This document shows positions 1 through 8,021 of a stretch of 64,000 nucleotides of DNA, in pieces. The position numbers were made by a program, and so were the translations under genes. Source of the stretch: Henriciella sp. AS95. GTDB lineage: Bacteria > Pseudomonadota > Alphaproteobacteria > Caulobacterales > Hyphomonadaceae. A model generated the notes under the pieces. The model ran no database searches. It saw only the letters and a list, made by a program, of their open reading frames with translations, and was not told the DNA's origin. Where the stretch lies: NCBI RefSeq assembly GCF_038900055.1, contig NZ_JBBMQM010000001.1, forward strand, positions 2,170,001-2,234,000. Direction: 5' to 3'. How positions within the stretch are numbered: the first letter of the stretch is position 1; each line of letters opens with the position of its first letter.

Positions 1-63
1 TTCTCACGAAGGAAGCTGATAGCAGGTGCGCCGTCTAGTAAAGTTGCGCCGGAGGGTCGGGGA

Positions 64-1350
64 TTGAAAACACTTAAGCTCGGTATTGCCGGCCTGGGCC
101 ATGTAGGGTGCGGGCTAATCGATCTCGTTCAGCGTCAGGACCGCCTGAGGCTGCCTGGCAAGGTGGAGATTGCGGGCGTGACTGCGCGCAATCGGTCACG
201 CAATCGTCCCGTGTCGACGGATGACTATGAGTGGTTCGACGACGCAGCCAAGCTCGCGGCCGATGACAGCATCAATGTCTTTGTCGAATTGATTGGCGGT
301 TCTGACGGACCGGCCAAGGTGGCGGTGGAAACAGCGCTGAAATCAGGCAAGGCTGTGATCACGGCGAACAAGGCTCTGATTGCCATGCATGGTCAGGAGC
401 TGGCTGAGCTTGCTCGTGAGAATGGTGTCGACCTGCTGTTCGAAGCGGCGGTTGCTGGCGGTGTTCCGGTCGTGCGGGTGCTGCGTGACTCGCTCGCTGG
501 CGTCGATGTGCGCCGCGTCACCGGCATCCTGAATGGGACCTGTAACTTCCTCTCCAGTGAAATGCTGGCCACCCGCCGTCCTTATGAAGTCGTCCTCGCA
601 GAGGCGCAGCGCCTCGGATATGCAGAATCTGACCCGACGCTTGATGTGTCCGGCATGGACGCGGCTCACAAGGCAGCCATTCTTGCCGCGATCGCGTTCT
701 CTGCCGATCTCGATTTCTCGAAAGTGTCGGTGCGCGGCATTGATGAAGTTGAGTTGCTGGACCTTGATCTGGCGGACCGGCTCGGCCTTCGCATCAAACT
801 GATTGCCGAAGGTAAAATTACTGATAGCGGCGTTGTTTGCCGTGTGGAGCCTTTGGCTCTGCCAACCGGGCATCCGCTTGCGCGCGTTAATGGCAGCCTG
901 AATACGGTTCGTGTCGAAGGAGAGCCGCTTGGCGCGGTGACGCTGACTGGGCCTGGCGCCGGACCTGGTCCGACCGCTAGCGCGGTCATGGGCGATGTCG
1001 CCAAGCTTTTCAATCCGATTGCACGTCCTGCGTTCGGCCGGGCCGAACACCATGATGTGCGGTCTTTTGTGTTTGCCGAGAGCGACGAGAAGTCGGCATT
1101 CTTCTTGCGAGTCCGTCTGGCTGACAGGGCAGGGGCGCTGGCAGAATTGACCGAAGCGCTTGCCGAAAGCGGCGTGTCTGTCGACAAGCTGTTGCAAGAT
1201 TCAGCAGACGAGAATGGCGCTGCGCCGGTCGCAATTGTGACCCATGTCTGTGCGCGTAGTGAAATCAATGATGCGAGAGACCGCTTACGGGCTCTGGAAT
1301 CAAATATGGGTCAGCCTCAGATCATCGCGATCGAGGCATCAACGGAATAG
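64..1350 (+). CDS. hom: Homoserine dehydrogenase
   Basis: NAD(P)-dependent reduction of aspartate semialdehyde to homoserine, the branch point to threonine and methionine, in the cytoplasm. The 428-residue protein has the family's usual length and order. It opens with a Rossmann fold with GLGHVGCGL near residues 10-18, followed by the catalytic domain with the signature NGTCNFL near residues 158-164. A C-terminal ACT domain starts near residue 345 (FFLRVRLADRAGALAEL) and is the usual site of threonine feedback control. The start is a TTG with a GGAGG ribosome-binding site at 51-55, eight bases upstream, and no in-frame ATG gives an intact Rossmann strand. It lies 35 bases upstream of glpX on the same strand, as in many alphaproteobacteria. 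Function is confident; start fairly confident. Confidence 0.95.
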   Translation: MKTLKLGIAGLGHVGCGLIDLVQRQDRLRLPGKVEIAGVTARNRSRNRPVSTDDYEWFDDAAKLAADDSINVFVELIGGSDGPAKVAVETALKSGKAVITANKALIAMHGQELAELARENGVDLLFEAAVAGGVPVVRVLRDSLAGVDVRRVTGILNGTCNFLSSEMLATRRPYEVVLAEAQRLGYAESDPTLDVSGMDAAHKAAILAAIAFSADLDFSKVSVRGIDEVELLDLDLADRLGLRIKLIAEGKITDSGVVCRVEPLALPTGHPLARVNGSLNTVRVEGEPLGAVTLTGPGAGPGPTASAVMGDVAKLFNPIARPAFGRAEHHDVRSFVFAESDEKSAFFLRVRLADRAGALAELTEALAESGVSVDKLLQDSADENGAAPVAIVTHVCARSEINDARDRLRALESNMGQPQIIAIEASTE

Positions 1351-1385
1351 GAGGACCGGTGGCATCCGCCGCCGGAGAAAAATAG

Positions 1386-2342
1386 ATGTCTGATAGTGTT
1401 CTGGTACCGCATCTTTCCGATGCAATGGTTCGTGTCACCGAAGTTGCTGCAATTGCGGCTTATAAAATGGTTGGGCGGGGCGACGAAAAGGCCGCGGACC
1501 AGGCGGCGGTAGATGCCATGCGCCGCGCTTTCAACTCGGTGGACTTTCAGGGCCGGATCGTGATTGGTGAGGGCGAACGCGACGAAGCGCCAATGCTCTA
1601 TATCGGCGAGGAAGTCGGCACGGGCAACGGACCGGCAATCGACATCGCGCTCGACCCGCTTGAAGGGACCACACTGACGGCGAAAGCCATGGCCAATGCG
1701 CTTGCTGTCCTGGCCATCGCGCCGCGGGGCGGGCTGCTTCATGCGCCGGACACCTATATGGACAAGATCGCCATTGGACCGGGATACCCGGACGGCGTCG
1801 TCGATCTCGATGAAACCCCGGCTGCCAACATCACGGCGATGGCCAAAGTCGCCGGCAAGCCCGTTGAAGACATGACCGCATGTGTTCTCGACCGTCCACG
1901 CCACGCAGAGATCATTGAGAGCCTGCGCAGCGTTGGTGCACGAATCTGCCTGATTTCGGATGGTGACGTTGCCGGCGTGATCAATACAACCAATTCTGAC
2001 ACCGGCATCGATCTCTACGTTGGTCAGGGCGGTGCGCCGGAAGGTGTGCTGGCAGCGGCAGCGCTGAAATGCGTTGGCGGTCAGATGCAGGGGCGGCTTG
2101 TCTTCCGAAACGAGGATGAACGCGGCCGAGCCAGCCGCGTCGGCATCAAGGATTTCGACAAGAAATACTCGCTCAACGAACTCGCAAGTGGCGAAACCGT
2201 CTTTTGTGCCACCGGTGTGACCAAGGGTGGCCTGGTTGATGGGGTTGTTCTTGGCAAGGGTGTCTCGATCACGGATACGCTTGTGATGAGCTCGGCAGAT
2301 GGCATGGTCCGCAAGATTACATCGCGCCATCGCTCGGCCTGA
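1386..2342 (+). CDS. glpX: Class II fructose-1,6-bisphosphatase (GlpX)
   Basis: Hydrolyses fructose-1,6-bisphosphate to fructose-6-phosphate in gluconeogenesis; some members also act on sedoheptulose bisphosphate. The 318-residue protein matches the GlpX family end to end. It has the metal/phosphate-site segment GEGERDEAPMLYIGEEVG near residues 59-76, followed by DPLEGTT near residues 94-100, and ISDGDVAG near residues 192-199. The ATG start follows hom by 35 bases. recJ begins five bases after the stop, so hom, glpX and recJ are probably one transcript. Nothing looks unusual. Confidence 0.95.
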   Translation: MSDSVLVPHLSDAMVRVTEVAAIAAYKMVGRGDEKAADQAAVDAMRRAFNSVDFQGRIVIGEGERDEAPMLYIGEEVGTGNGPAIDIALDPLEGTTLTAKAMANALAVLAIAPRGGLLHAPDTYMDKIAIGPGYPDGVVDLDETPAANITAMAKVAGKPVEDMTACVLDRPRHAEIIESLRSVGARICLISDGDVAGVINTTNSDTGIDLYVGQGGAPEGVLAAAALKCVGGQMQGRLVFRNEDERGRASRVGIKDFDKKYSLNELASGETVFCATGVTKGGLVDGVVLGKGVSITDTLVMSSADGMVRKITSRHRSA

Positions 2343-2347
2343 TCGGC

Positions 2348-4126
2348 ATGGGCGAGGATTGTCTCTACGGCGTCTCGGGATCTCTTTCCGGACGTTTCTG
2401 GACGCTCCAGCCAACCGATGAAGCCGCTGTGCGCAAGATGGCGCAGAGCACGGGTGCGCCCGATATTCTCGCGCGTCTTCTCGTTAGCCGAGACGTTACG
2501 CCAGAGACCGCTCACTCCTTTCTGGAGCCGACGCTAAAAGAGCTGTTTCCAGATCCCTCTGCATTCGCAGACATGGAGAAGGCAGCAGAGCTCATCCTCG
2601 AGGCCCTGCTCGACGGCCGCAAAGTGACAGTCTTTGCGGACTATGATGTGGATGGCGGAACCTCGTCTGCGCTTCTCGCGCGGTACTTCCGTGCGTGGGG
2701 ACGCGAGCTTGGTCTCTATGTGCCAGACCGACTCATTGAAGGTTATGGCCCGTCGCCTGAAGCCTTTCGCTATCTGAAAGACCAGGGCGCGGATCTCGTC
2801 ATTACCGTTGATTGTGGGGCCGCGGCGACGCCAGCGCTGGAAGAAGCAACGCGCATAGGTTTGCCGGTAATCGTTGTGGATCACCATTTGATGGGCAAGG
2901 AGCTGCCCGTCACGGCAGCGCTGGTGAACCCTAACCGCCCGGACGACGAGTCTGGCTATGGTCACCTTGCGGCGGCTGGGGTTGTATTTGTCCTGCTCGC
3001 TGCGTTGAACAAGGTTGCCCGAGAGAAGGGGGTCGCGCCGGATGGCGGTCTGCCGGATATCATTCCGTGGCTCGACCTCTGCGCGCTTGGCACGCTGTGC
3101 GACATGTCTCCGCTGCGCGACGCCAACCGGGCATTCGTCCGTCAGGGGCTGAAGATCATGGCCCGCAACACGAATACCGGATTGAGAGCGCTCGCCGATG
3201 TGGCGGGCATTGGCGCGATCGAGACCGTCTATCACGCGACCTTCGTTCTTGGGCCAAGACTGAATGCGGGTGGCCGGGTTGGCGATCCCTGGCTCGCTGC
3301 GAAGCTATTGGCGACCGATGACCGGCAGGAAGCCATAGAGCTCGCCGAGCGATTGCACGGGTTGAACGATGAGCGCAAAGCGGTCGAGGCGTCGATCCTG
3401 GATGCTGCGACGTTGCAGGCGGAAAAGCAGATTGAGGCGAACCCGGAACGCGGCGTGATTATCGCCTCAGGCGAGGGGTGGCACCCCGGCGTCATTGGAA
3501 TCGTTGCTGGCCGCATAAAGGACCGGTTCCATCTGCCGACCATTGTCATCGGCTGGGGAGCCGAGCTCGGCCCTGTCGCAAAAGGGTCGGCCAGGTCCGT
3601 GAAGGGCGTCAATATTGGCGACGCGATCTCCATGGCGGCAAAAGAGGGCCTGGTGCTTTCGGGTGGGGGCCATGCGATGGCAGGCGGTCTCAGCCTGGAC
3701 CCCGATGCCATTGGTGCATTCGACACATGGATGGTTGAGCACATGGACCAGTTTGCTGAAGAACGCGCCGAAGCCCGCCGACTGGAGATTGATGCGGTGG
3801 TTGCGCCCGGCGCGGTCTCACCGGAATTCTGCGATCAGCTGGAAACACTGGGGCCGTTCGGGCAGGGCGCGCCACAGCCCGTCTTTGCGATGCAGGGCAT
3901 CAAGCCCGTCTCGGCGCGTCGGATCGGCCAGAACCACGTGCGCTTCTATGCAGAAGACACAACGGGCCGGGTCGAGTGCGTATCGTGGCGCACGGCGGAT
4001 ACTGAAATTGGCCAGGCCCTGTTCTCTGGCAAGCGGCTGCATGTCGCTGGACGGCTAAAAGCGGACGAATGGAATGGCCGTCGCCGCGCGCAATTTGAGC
4101 TGATTGATGCAGCTGAAGCTGAATAG
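2348..4126 (+). CDS. recJ: Single-stranded-DNA-specific exonuclease RecJ
   Basis: A 5'-3' single-strand DNA exonuclease used in recombination, mismatch and base-excision repair. The 592-residue product is a DHH-family phosphoesterase. Motif I is FADYDVDG near residues 97-104, motif II is VITVDCG near residues 150-156, and motif III is VVDHHL near residues 176-181. The DHHA1 domain carries the glycine-rich SGGGHAMAGG near residues 438-447, and an OB-like C-terminal region follows. The length is normal for RecJ. The ATG lies just five bases after the glpX stop without a strong ribosome-binding site, so translation may depend on readthrough of ribosomes from glpX. It is followed by the promoter and gene of tRNA-Glu. 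Confidence 0.95.
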   Translation: MGEDCLYGVSGSLSGRFWTLQPTDEAAVRKMAQSTGAPDILARLLVSRDVTPETAHSFLEPTLKELFPDPSAFADMEKAAELILEALLDGRKVTVFADYDVDGGTSSALLARYFRAWGRELGLYVPDRLIEGYGPSPEAFRYLKDQGADLVITVDCGAAATPALEEATRIGLPVIVVDHHLMGKELPVTAALVNPNRPDDESGYGHLAAAGVVFVLLAALNKVAREKGVAPDGGLPDIIPWLDLCALGTLCDMSPLRDANRAFVRQGLKIMARNTNTGLRALADVAGIGAIETVYHATFVLGPRLNAGGRVGDPWLAAKLLATDDRQEAIELAERLHGLNDERKAVEASILDAATLQAEKQIEANPERGVIIASGEGWHPGVIGIVAGRIKDRFHLPTIVIGWGAELGPVAKGSARSVKGVNIGDAISMAAKEGLVLSGGGHAMAGGLSLDPDAIGAFDTWMVEHMDQFAEERAEARRLEIDAVVAPGAVSPEFCDQLETLGPFGQGAPQPVFAMQGIKPVSARRIGQNHVRFYAEDTTGRVECVSWRTADTEIGQALFSGKRLHVAGRLKADEWNGRRRAQFELIDAAEAE

Positions 4127-4162
4127 AACTGACAAAATCTCGTTTTGCTGCTGAAAGGCGAC

Positions 4163-4191
4163 TTGAACAGCCCGTAAAGCCCCGCTATACG
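4163..4191 (+). promoter_or_regulatory. Probable sigma-70 promoter of tRNA-Glu
   Basis: A -35 box TTGAAC (4163-4168) is separated by exactly 17 bases from a -10 box TATACG (4186-4191). The tRNA begins 18 bases after the -10 box, a suitable distance for a start site and short 5' leader. Seen by eye only. Confidence 0.55.
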
Positions 4192-4209
4192 CACGCCTTC
4201 CAACTGAGC

Positions 4210-4284
4210 GCTCCCTTCGTCTATCGGTTAGGACGCCAGGTTTTCAACCTGGAAAGAGGGGTTCGATTCCCCTAGGGAGTGCCA
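4210..4284 (+). tRNA. tRNA-Glu (anticodon TTC)
   Basis: A cloverleaf can be folded. The acceptor stem GCTCCCT pairs with AGGGAGT, and the discriminator is G with an encoded CCA. The anticodon stem-loop is CCAGG-TTTTCAA-CCTGG with anticodon TTC. The T arm GAGGGGTTCGATTCCCCTA contains the usual TTCGATTCC loop. It has its own upstream promoter candidate and separates recJ from the cold-shock gene. Confidence 0.95.
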
Positions 4285-4382
4285 CTTTCGCAACAATCTC
4301 GCTTTTATAGTGAATAAGTCGCCCGAAAAGGGATGACTTTGGAATTTTGCTTTTCTACTGTCCGCCATTGGGGTTGATAATA

Positions 4383-4901
4383 ATGACGGCTGTAAATGCA
4401 AAACATGAAACACCGGAACCTTCCGCGATGGTCAGGGTAATTGGTCGCGTGAAGTGGTTCGATGTGGCCAAGGGGTATGGTTTCATCGTTCCTGACTCTG
4501 TGAGCGAGGCGTCACTGAATGCCGATGTAATGCTTCACATTTCCTGCCTTCGCAATTTTGGTGAGCCATATGCCGACGAGGGCGCGCGAATCGTATGCGA
4601 TGCCGTTCGAGGTGATCGTGGCTGGCAGGTCGAAAACATCATTGAGATGGATCGCCCCAAGGCTGTCGTTGCGAAAGAGCAGGGCATCGCGCCGGACCCA
4701 GAGACCGTCATCGTGAAATGGTTCAATAATACCAAGGGCTTCGGCTTCGTGAATCGCCCGAATGATCCTGAAGATATCTTCCTGCACATTTCGGTGCTTC
4801 GCCGGGCTGCGATCGAATCGACCGAAACCGGTTCGATCCTTGAGGGGACGATCGAAACGGGGCCGAAAGGCGCCCACCTCACAAGCGTGAAGGCCAAATA
4901 G
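4383..4901 (+). CDS. Cold-shock protein with two cold-shock domains
   Basis: RNA/single-strand-DNA-binding protein of the CspA superfamily, 172 residues from the chosen ATG. Two cold-shock domains are visible. The first starts at GRVKWFDVAKGYGFIV (residues about 20-35) with the RNP1-like KGYGFI. The second starts at VIVKWFNNTKGFGFV (residues about 114-128) with KGFGFV and a diverged RNP2-like DIFLHISVLR. An upstream TTG at 4347 would add 12 hydrophobic residues, but the ATG at 4383 is preceded by a GGGG stretch and gives a normal hydrophilic N terminus. Tandem-domain cold-shock proteins are common in alphaproteobacteria, where they serve as stationary-phase or cold-induced RNA chaperones. The role here is inferred from family only. 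Confidence 0.85.
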   Translation: MTAVNAKHETPEPSAMVRVIGRVKWFDVAKGYGFIVPDSVSEASLNADVMLHISCLRNFGEPYADEGARIVCDAVRGDRGWQVENIIEMDRPKAVVAKEQGIAPDPETVIVKWFNNTKGFGFVNRPNDPEDIFLHISVLRRAAIESTETGSILEGTIETGPKGAHLTSVKAK

Positions 4902-4953
4902 CCAACAGACCAATTGTGTTGCGGCATCATGCGTCAGGCGCTAGACGAAGTGC

Positions 4954-5412
4954 ATGAATATGCGACTGACCTATCTGTTTGTAGCGGCGATTGCCCTGCC
5001 ACTCGCTGCTTTGGCGCAAACGCTCGAAACGGGTGAATTGACCGTTGATACGGGCGAAGAGGCGCATGCCTTTTCCATTGAAATCGCTGATGAGCCCGAT
5101 GAAATTTCGTTTGGCCTGATGGAACGGGAGTCGCTGGGGCCAGATGCCGGGATGCTTTTCGATTTTGGCAATCCGCGTGAACCGGCCATGTGGATGAAGA
5201 ATACGCTCATCCCGCTCGACATGCTCTTCATCTCCAGTGACGGTACGATCCAGATGATCGCCCGAAACACGGTGCCCGGATCCCTGCGTACGATCAGCCC
5301 TGGCGTGCCCGTCAAAGGCGTTCTGGAAATCAATGGTGGCCGTGCCGCCGAGCTTGGCATTGAGCCAGGCGACAAGATCAGCCACCCGATATTCGAGACA
5401 AATGCCGGCTGA
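4954..5412 (+). CDS. DUF192 family exported protein
   Basis: A 152-residue protein of the DUF192 family, whose function is not established. Residues 1-22 form a signal peptide (short basic start, hydrophobic VAAIALPLAALAQ), with cleavage likely after the ALAQ region, so it is probably periplasmic. The DUF192 core follows, with GLMERESLGPDAGMLF and the family hallmark MWMKNTLIPLDMLFI near residues 80-94. The C terminus has the typical VLEINGG and GIEPGD. The ATG at 4954 has a second in-frame ATG two codons on. The next gene overlaps its end by 11 bases, suggesting translational coupling. Confidence 0.85.
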   Translation: MNMRLTYLFVAAIALPLAALAQTLETGELTVDTGEEAHAFSIEIADEPDEISFGLMERESLGPDAGMLFDFGNPREPAMWMKNTLIPLDMLFISSDGTIQMIARNTVPGSLRTISPGVPVKGVLEINGGRAAELGIEPGDKISHPIFETNAG

Positions 5413-5836
5413 ATCCGCCGCTGAGGTGGATATTCCGGAGGGCTTTGAGCTTTCGAAGTCGCGGGGGCCCTTTACCACTCACAATGGACCTGTCTTCCGG
5501 GCAACCGGTGCTGGCGATTTGCGGTGCGGAATCAGGGTTCTTGATCGCCACTGCAATAGTATGGGCTTCATGCATGGCGGGATGGTCAGCTCATTTGCAG
5601 ACGGTGCGCTCGCCTGGGCTGTCTGGCACGCGACGAAGAAAATGTCCGTGACGCTTAAACTTACGATCAGCTATTTCGATACGATCCGGCCGGGCACCTG
5701 GCTGGAAGCCCATCCCGAAGTGATTTCTTCTGAGGACGGAATCGTCCATGTGTGTGCAGATCTGCTGATCAATGGTGAGAAGTTGGGGGCGCGCGCCGAT
5801 GCGACATTCAGGACACTGCGACGCACAGCCAAATAG
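5402..5836 (+). CDS. Hotdog-fold thioesterase (PaaI-like)
   Basis: A 144-residue single hotdog-domain protein of the PaaI/YdiI acyl-CoA thioesterase type. The helix motif NSMGFMHGGMVSSFADGALAWAV (about residues 44-66) contains the HGGM signature of the group, with the aspartate often used in catalysis downstream. It is followed by strands VTLKLTISYFDTIRPG. The substrate is unknown. The ATG at 5402 lies inside the end of the DUF192 gene (11-base overlap). An upstream in-frame start at 5333 would add 23 residues unlike the family. A tRNA-Pro gene follows 45 bases later. Confidence 0.85.
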   Translation: MPAESAAEVDIPEGFELSKSRGPFTTHNGPVFRATGAGDLRCGIRVLDRHCNSMGFMHGGMVSSFADGALAWAVWHATKKMSVTLKLTISYFDTIRPGTWLEAHPEVISSEDGIVHVCADLLINGEKLGARADATFRTLRRTAK

Positions 5837-5881
5837 GGCTTGCTCTAGAAGAAATGCCTGCATAGAAGGGGCGTCCGATGT

Positions 5882-5958
5882 CGGAGCGTGGCGCAGCCTG
5901 GTAGCGCACCTGATTTGGGATCAGGGGGTCGGAGGTTCGAATCCTCTCGCTCCGACCA
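5882..5958 (+). tRNA. tRNA-Pro (anticodon TGG)
   Basis: Acceptor stem CGGAGCG pairs with CGCTCCG, discriminator A, encoded CCA. The anticodon arm is CCTGA-TTTGGGA-TCAGG, giving anticodon TGG. The T arm reads GGAGGTTCGAATCCTC. A weak promoter candidate (TTGCTC at 5840, CATAGA at 5861) sits in the gap after the thioesterase gene; I do not call it separately. Confidence 0.95.
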
Positions 5959-5988
5959 TCGGTTAACCGGACAGGCCGGAGGCTTTTA

Positions 5989-6294
5989 ATGGACGCTCGC
6001 ATCTTCAAGCCCAGAAAATCTGCCATGCAGTCCGGACGGGCGAAAACTCATGAATGGGTTCTGGAGTTCCGCTCCGAAGATGCGCGCTTTTCTGATCCTC
6101 TCATGGGCTGGACCAGCATCAACGACACGACGGGCCAGGTTCGCCTGCACTTCGAAACGCGTGAACAGGCGATCGACTATGCCAAGCGCGAAAAGATCAC
6201 CTTTACCGTTGAGGAATCGAGAGAGCCCAAGCGTCTCGTGAAATCCTATTCGGAAAATTTCTCCGCAGATCGCAAACAGCCCTGGACGCATTAG
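5989..6294 (+). CDS. NDUFS4-like accessory subunit of complex I
   Basis: A 101-residue protein of the 'ETC complex I subunit conserved region' family, the bacterial counterpart of the mitochondrial 18-kDa NDUFS4 subunit. Matching features are the N-terminal ARIFKPRKSAMQSGRAKT, the central GWTSINDTTGQVRLHFETREQAIDYA, and the C-terminal KSYSENFSADRKQPWTH. Alphaproteobacterial complex I carries this subunit at the peripheral arm near the NADH module. It is not in the nuo operon, but lies on the same strand about 1.7 kb upstream of nuoA. The gene is flanked by tRNA-Pro and tRNA-Arg, and with only 12 bases to tRNA-Arg the two are probably co-transcribed. Confidence 0.9.
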   Translation: MDARIFKPRKSAMQSGRAKTHEWVLEFRSEDARFSDPLMGWTSINDTTGQVRLHFETREQAIDYAKREKITFTVEESREPKRLVKSYSENFSADRKQPWTH

Positions 6295-6306
6295 GCGTCT
6301 GCTTCC

Positions 6307-6383
6307 GGCCCCTTAGCTCAACTGGATAGAGCACCGGACTTCTAATCCGACGGTTACAGGTTCAAGTCCTGTAGGGGTCGCCA
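6307..6383 (+). tRNA. tRNA-Arg (anticodon TCT)
   Basis: The acceptor stem GGCCCCT pairs with AGGGGTC (one G-T), discriminator G, encoded CCA. The anticodon arm CCGGA-CTTCTAA-TCCGA gives anticodon TCT. The T arm is ACAGGTTCAAGTCCTGT. It sits 12 bases after the NDUFS4-like gene with no room for its own promoter, so it is probably processed from a shared transcript. Confidence 0.95.
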
Positions 6384-6425
6384 TTGCGCGCTGTTCGGTT
6401 ATCCTCCGTACTAGGGAGGACCGAT

Positions 6426-7667
6426 ATGCGATTGCCCAAGCAAGGAAAATCGTGGCCGCAGATCGAGGCGGAAATGACGTCTCGCGGCGCGAATGATGCC
6501 AAATGGCGTGATGGAAAGACCGCAGTTTACGTCTTTAATGCCGGTGAGGAGATCGCCGAGGTTCAGAAGAAGGCCTACGCAGCCTTCATGTCCGAGAATG
6601 GACTCGGCCCGCTCGCTTTTCCTTCGATCGCGCAGATGGAGAAGGATGTCATCTCCATGGCGCTTGGGTTGCTGCATGGGCCGGAAGGTGCGACCGGAGC
6701 AATCACTTCTGGCGGCACCGATTCCATAACCATGGCGATGAAGACCGCGCGCGATTATGCCCGTTCGAGGGGGCATTCCGGACCCGCGAATATTGTCCTG
6801 CCGCAATCGGCGCATCTGGCTTTCGACAAGGCGGCTCATCTCATGGACATTGAGGTGCGCCGCATCGCCCTCAAGAGTGACGACAGCTATCAGGCCGATC
6901 CTGATGCGATGCGTGAGGCTTGCGATTCGAAAACGATCATGATGGTCGGTTCAGCGCCGAATTTCCCTCATGGCATCATTGATCCAATTGATGCGCTCGG
7001 CGAAGTGGCACAGTCCAAACAGGTCTGGCTGCATGTCGACGCCTGCGTCGGCGGCTATTTTGCGCCTTTCGCGCGGATGAATGGCGTTCCCGTTCCGGCA
7101 TTTGATTTCGACGTTCCGGCGGTCTGCTCGATGAGTGCGGACCTGCATAAGTACGGTTACGCCGCGAAAGGGGCGTCGACCGTCCTGTTCCGGTCAGAAG
7201 ACCTCTATGCCCATATGCCGTTTGATCTGGACGGATGGTCCGGCGCGCCGATGAAGACCCCAACGTTGGCCGGCACGCGGCCTGGTGGGGCGATTTCCGC
7301 CGCCTGGGCCGTCATGAATTATCTGGGCGAAGAGGGCTATAAACGGCTGCAAGGACAGGTCTGCGCGACGCGCGAAAAGATCCAGGAGGGCGTAAAGGCA
7401 CTCGGCTTTGACGTACTGGGAAACCCTATGTTGGGCCTGATGGCGTTTCGGCACCCGGATCTCCATTCATTCGCAGTGTACGGTGAAATCTATCGGCGCG
7501 GCTGGTTCACGTCCGTGACAAAGGAGCCGCCGAGCCTGCATTTAATGTTGTCTCCGCGCCATGCAGATGTTGCGGACGCTTATCTGGAAGATCTTGCCGC
7601 CGCCTGCGACGCCGTTCGCAACGGGCAAGCGGCGAAGAAAAAGCAGGTCGAAGCGCGTTACAGCTGA
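6426..7667 (+). CDS. PLP-dependent lyase/decarboxylase, sphingosine-1-phosphate-lyase-like
   Basis: A 413-residue fold-type I PLP enzyme of the group II decarboxylase superfamily. It most resembles the sphingosine-1-phosphate lyase branch. ATGAITSGGTDSITMAMKTA (about residues 90-109) is the phosphate-binding region, LHVDACVGGYFAPF (about 202-215) contains the PLP-binding Asp, and SADLHKYGYAAKG supplies the Schiff-base lysine at about K242. If it is such a lyase it would split long-chain-base phosphates to a fatty aldehyde and phosphoethanolamine. It could instead be an amino-acid decarboxylase. No membrane anchor is seen, unlike the eukaryotic enzyme. The ATG at 6426 directly follows AGGGAGGA; an upstream TTG at 6384 abuts the tRNA-Arg CCA and is unlikely. 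No other sphingolipid genes are nearby. Confidence 0.8.
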   Translation: MRLPKQGKSWPQIEAEMTSRGANDAKWRDGKTAVYVFNAGEEIAEVQKKAYAAFMSENGLGPLAFPSIAQMEKDVISMALGLLHGPEGATGAITSGGTDSITMAMKTARDYARSRGHSGPANIVLPQSAHLAFDKAAHLMDIEVRRIALKSDDSYQADPDAMREACDSKTIMMVGSAPNFPHGIIDPIDALGEVAQSKQVWLHVDACVGGYFAPFARMNGVPVPAFDFDVPAVCSMSADLHKYGYAAKGASTVLFRSEDLYAHMPFDLDGWSGAPMKTPTLAGTRPGGAISAAWAVMNYLGEEGYKRLQGQVCATREKIQEGVKALGFDVLGNPMLGLMAFRHPDLHSFAVYGEIYRRGWFTSVTKEPPSLHLMLSPRHADVADAYLEDLAAACDAVRNGQAAKKKQVEARYS

Positions 7668-7706
7668 GGACTGACCGTCTTCGCTGCAAAAACTTCAAAA
7701 AGGGGA

Positions 7707-7736
7707 TTGGACAAGGCCCCTCAGCAGGGCTATGAC
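7707..7736 (+). promoter_or_regulatory. Possible promoter of tRNA-Phe
   Basis: TTGGAC (7707-7712), an 18-base spacer, and TATGAC (7731-7736). The tRNA starts 18 bases after the -10 box, the same distance as for tRNA-Glu. It lies in the 87-base gap after the PLP enzyme gene. The boxes are imperfect. Confidence 0.4.
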
Positions 7737-7754
7737 GCCGTTTCCCCACGGCCC

Positions 7755-7829
7755 GCCCGGGTAGCTCAGGGGTAGAGCAGCGGATTGAAAATCCGCGTGT
7801 CGGTGGTTCAAATCCGCCCCCGGGCACCA
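7755..7829 (+). tRNA. tRNA-Phe (anticodon GAA)
   Basis: The acceptor stem GCCCGGG pairs with CCCGGGC, discriminator A, encoded CCA. The anticodon arm GCGGA-TTGAAAA-TCCGC gives anticodon GAA. The T arm is GGTGGTTCAAATCCGCC. The 192 bases from here to nuoA must contain the nuo promoter, but I see no convincing -35/-10 pair there. Confidence 0.95.
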
Positions 7830-8021
7830 TTTTCCTGACGATACCCAGGTCCATATGCGCGCTGATGTCGGTCTATGTCCGGCGTGGCACCACGCCGCAT
7901 GCTGCGAACGCGAAATCCTCTGTTGAAACCGTTATAAAGTGTGAAGCTAGCCTGTTGCCAAGCCTGTGAAACCGTCCTAGTCCGGCGCTTTCAGCCGCAA
8001 GCTCTCGGGAGTTGATCTGAG

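Noticed and set aside
1317..2414. Minus-strand open frame of 365 codons opposite glpX
   Set aside because: Shadow of glpX, with Arg/His/Cys-rich translation typical of antisense frames.
7923..7983. Possible nuoA promoters (TTGAAA at 7923; TTGCCA at 7955 with TAGTCC 17 bases on)
   Set aside because: The -10 partners are too weak to call by eye; a promoter must be in this gap but I cannot place it.
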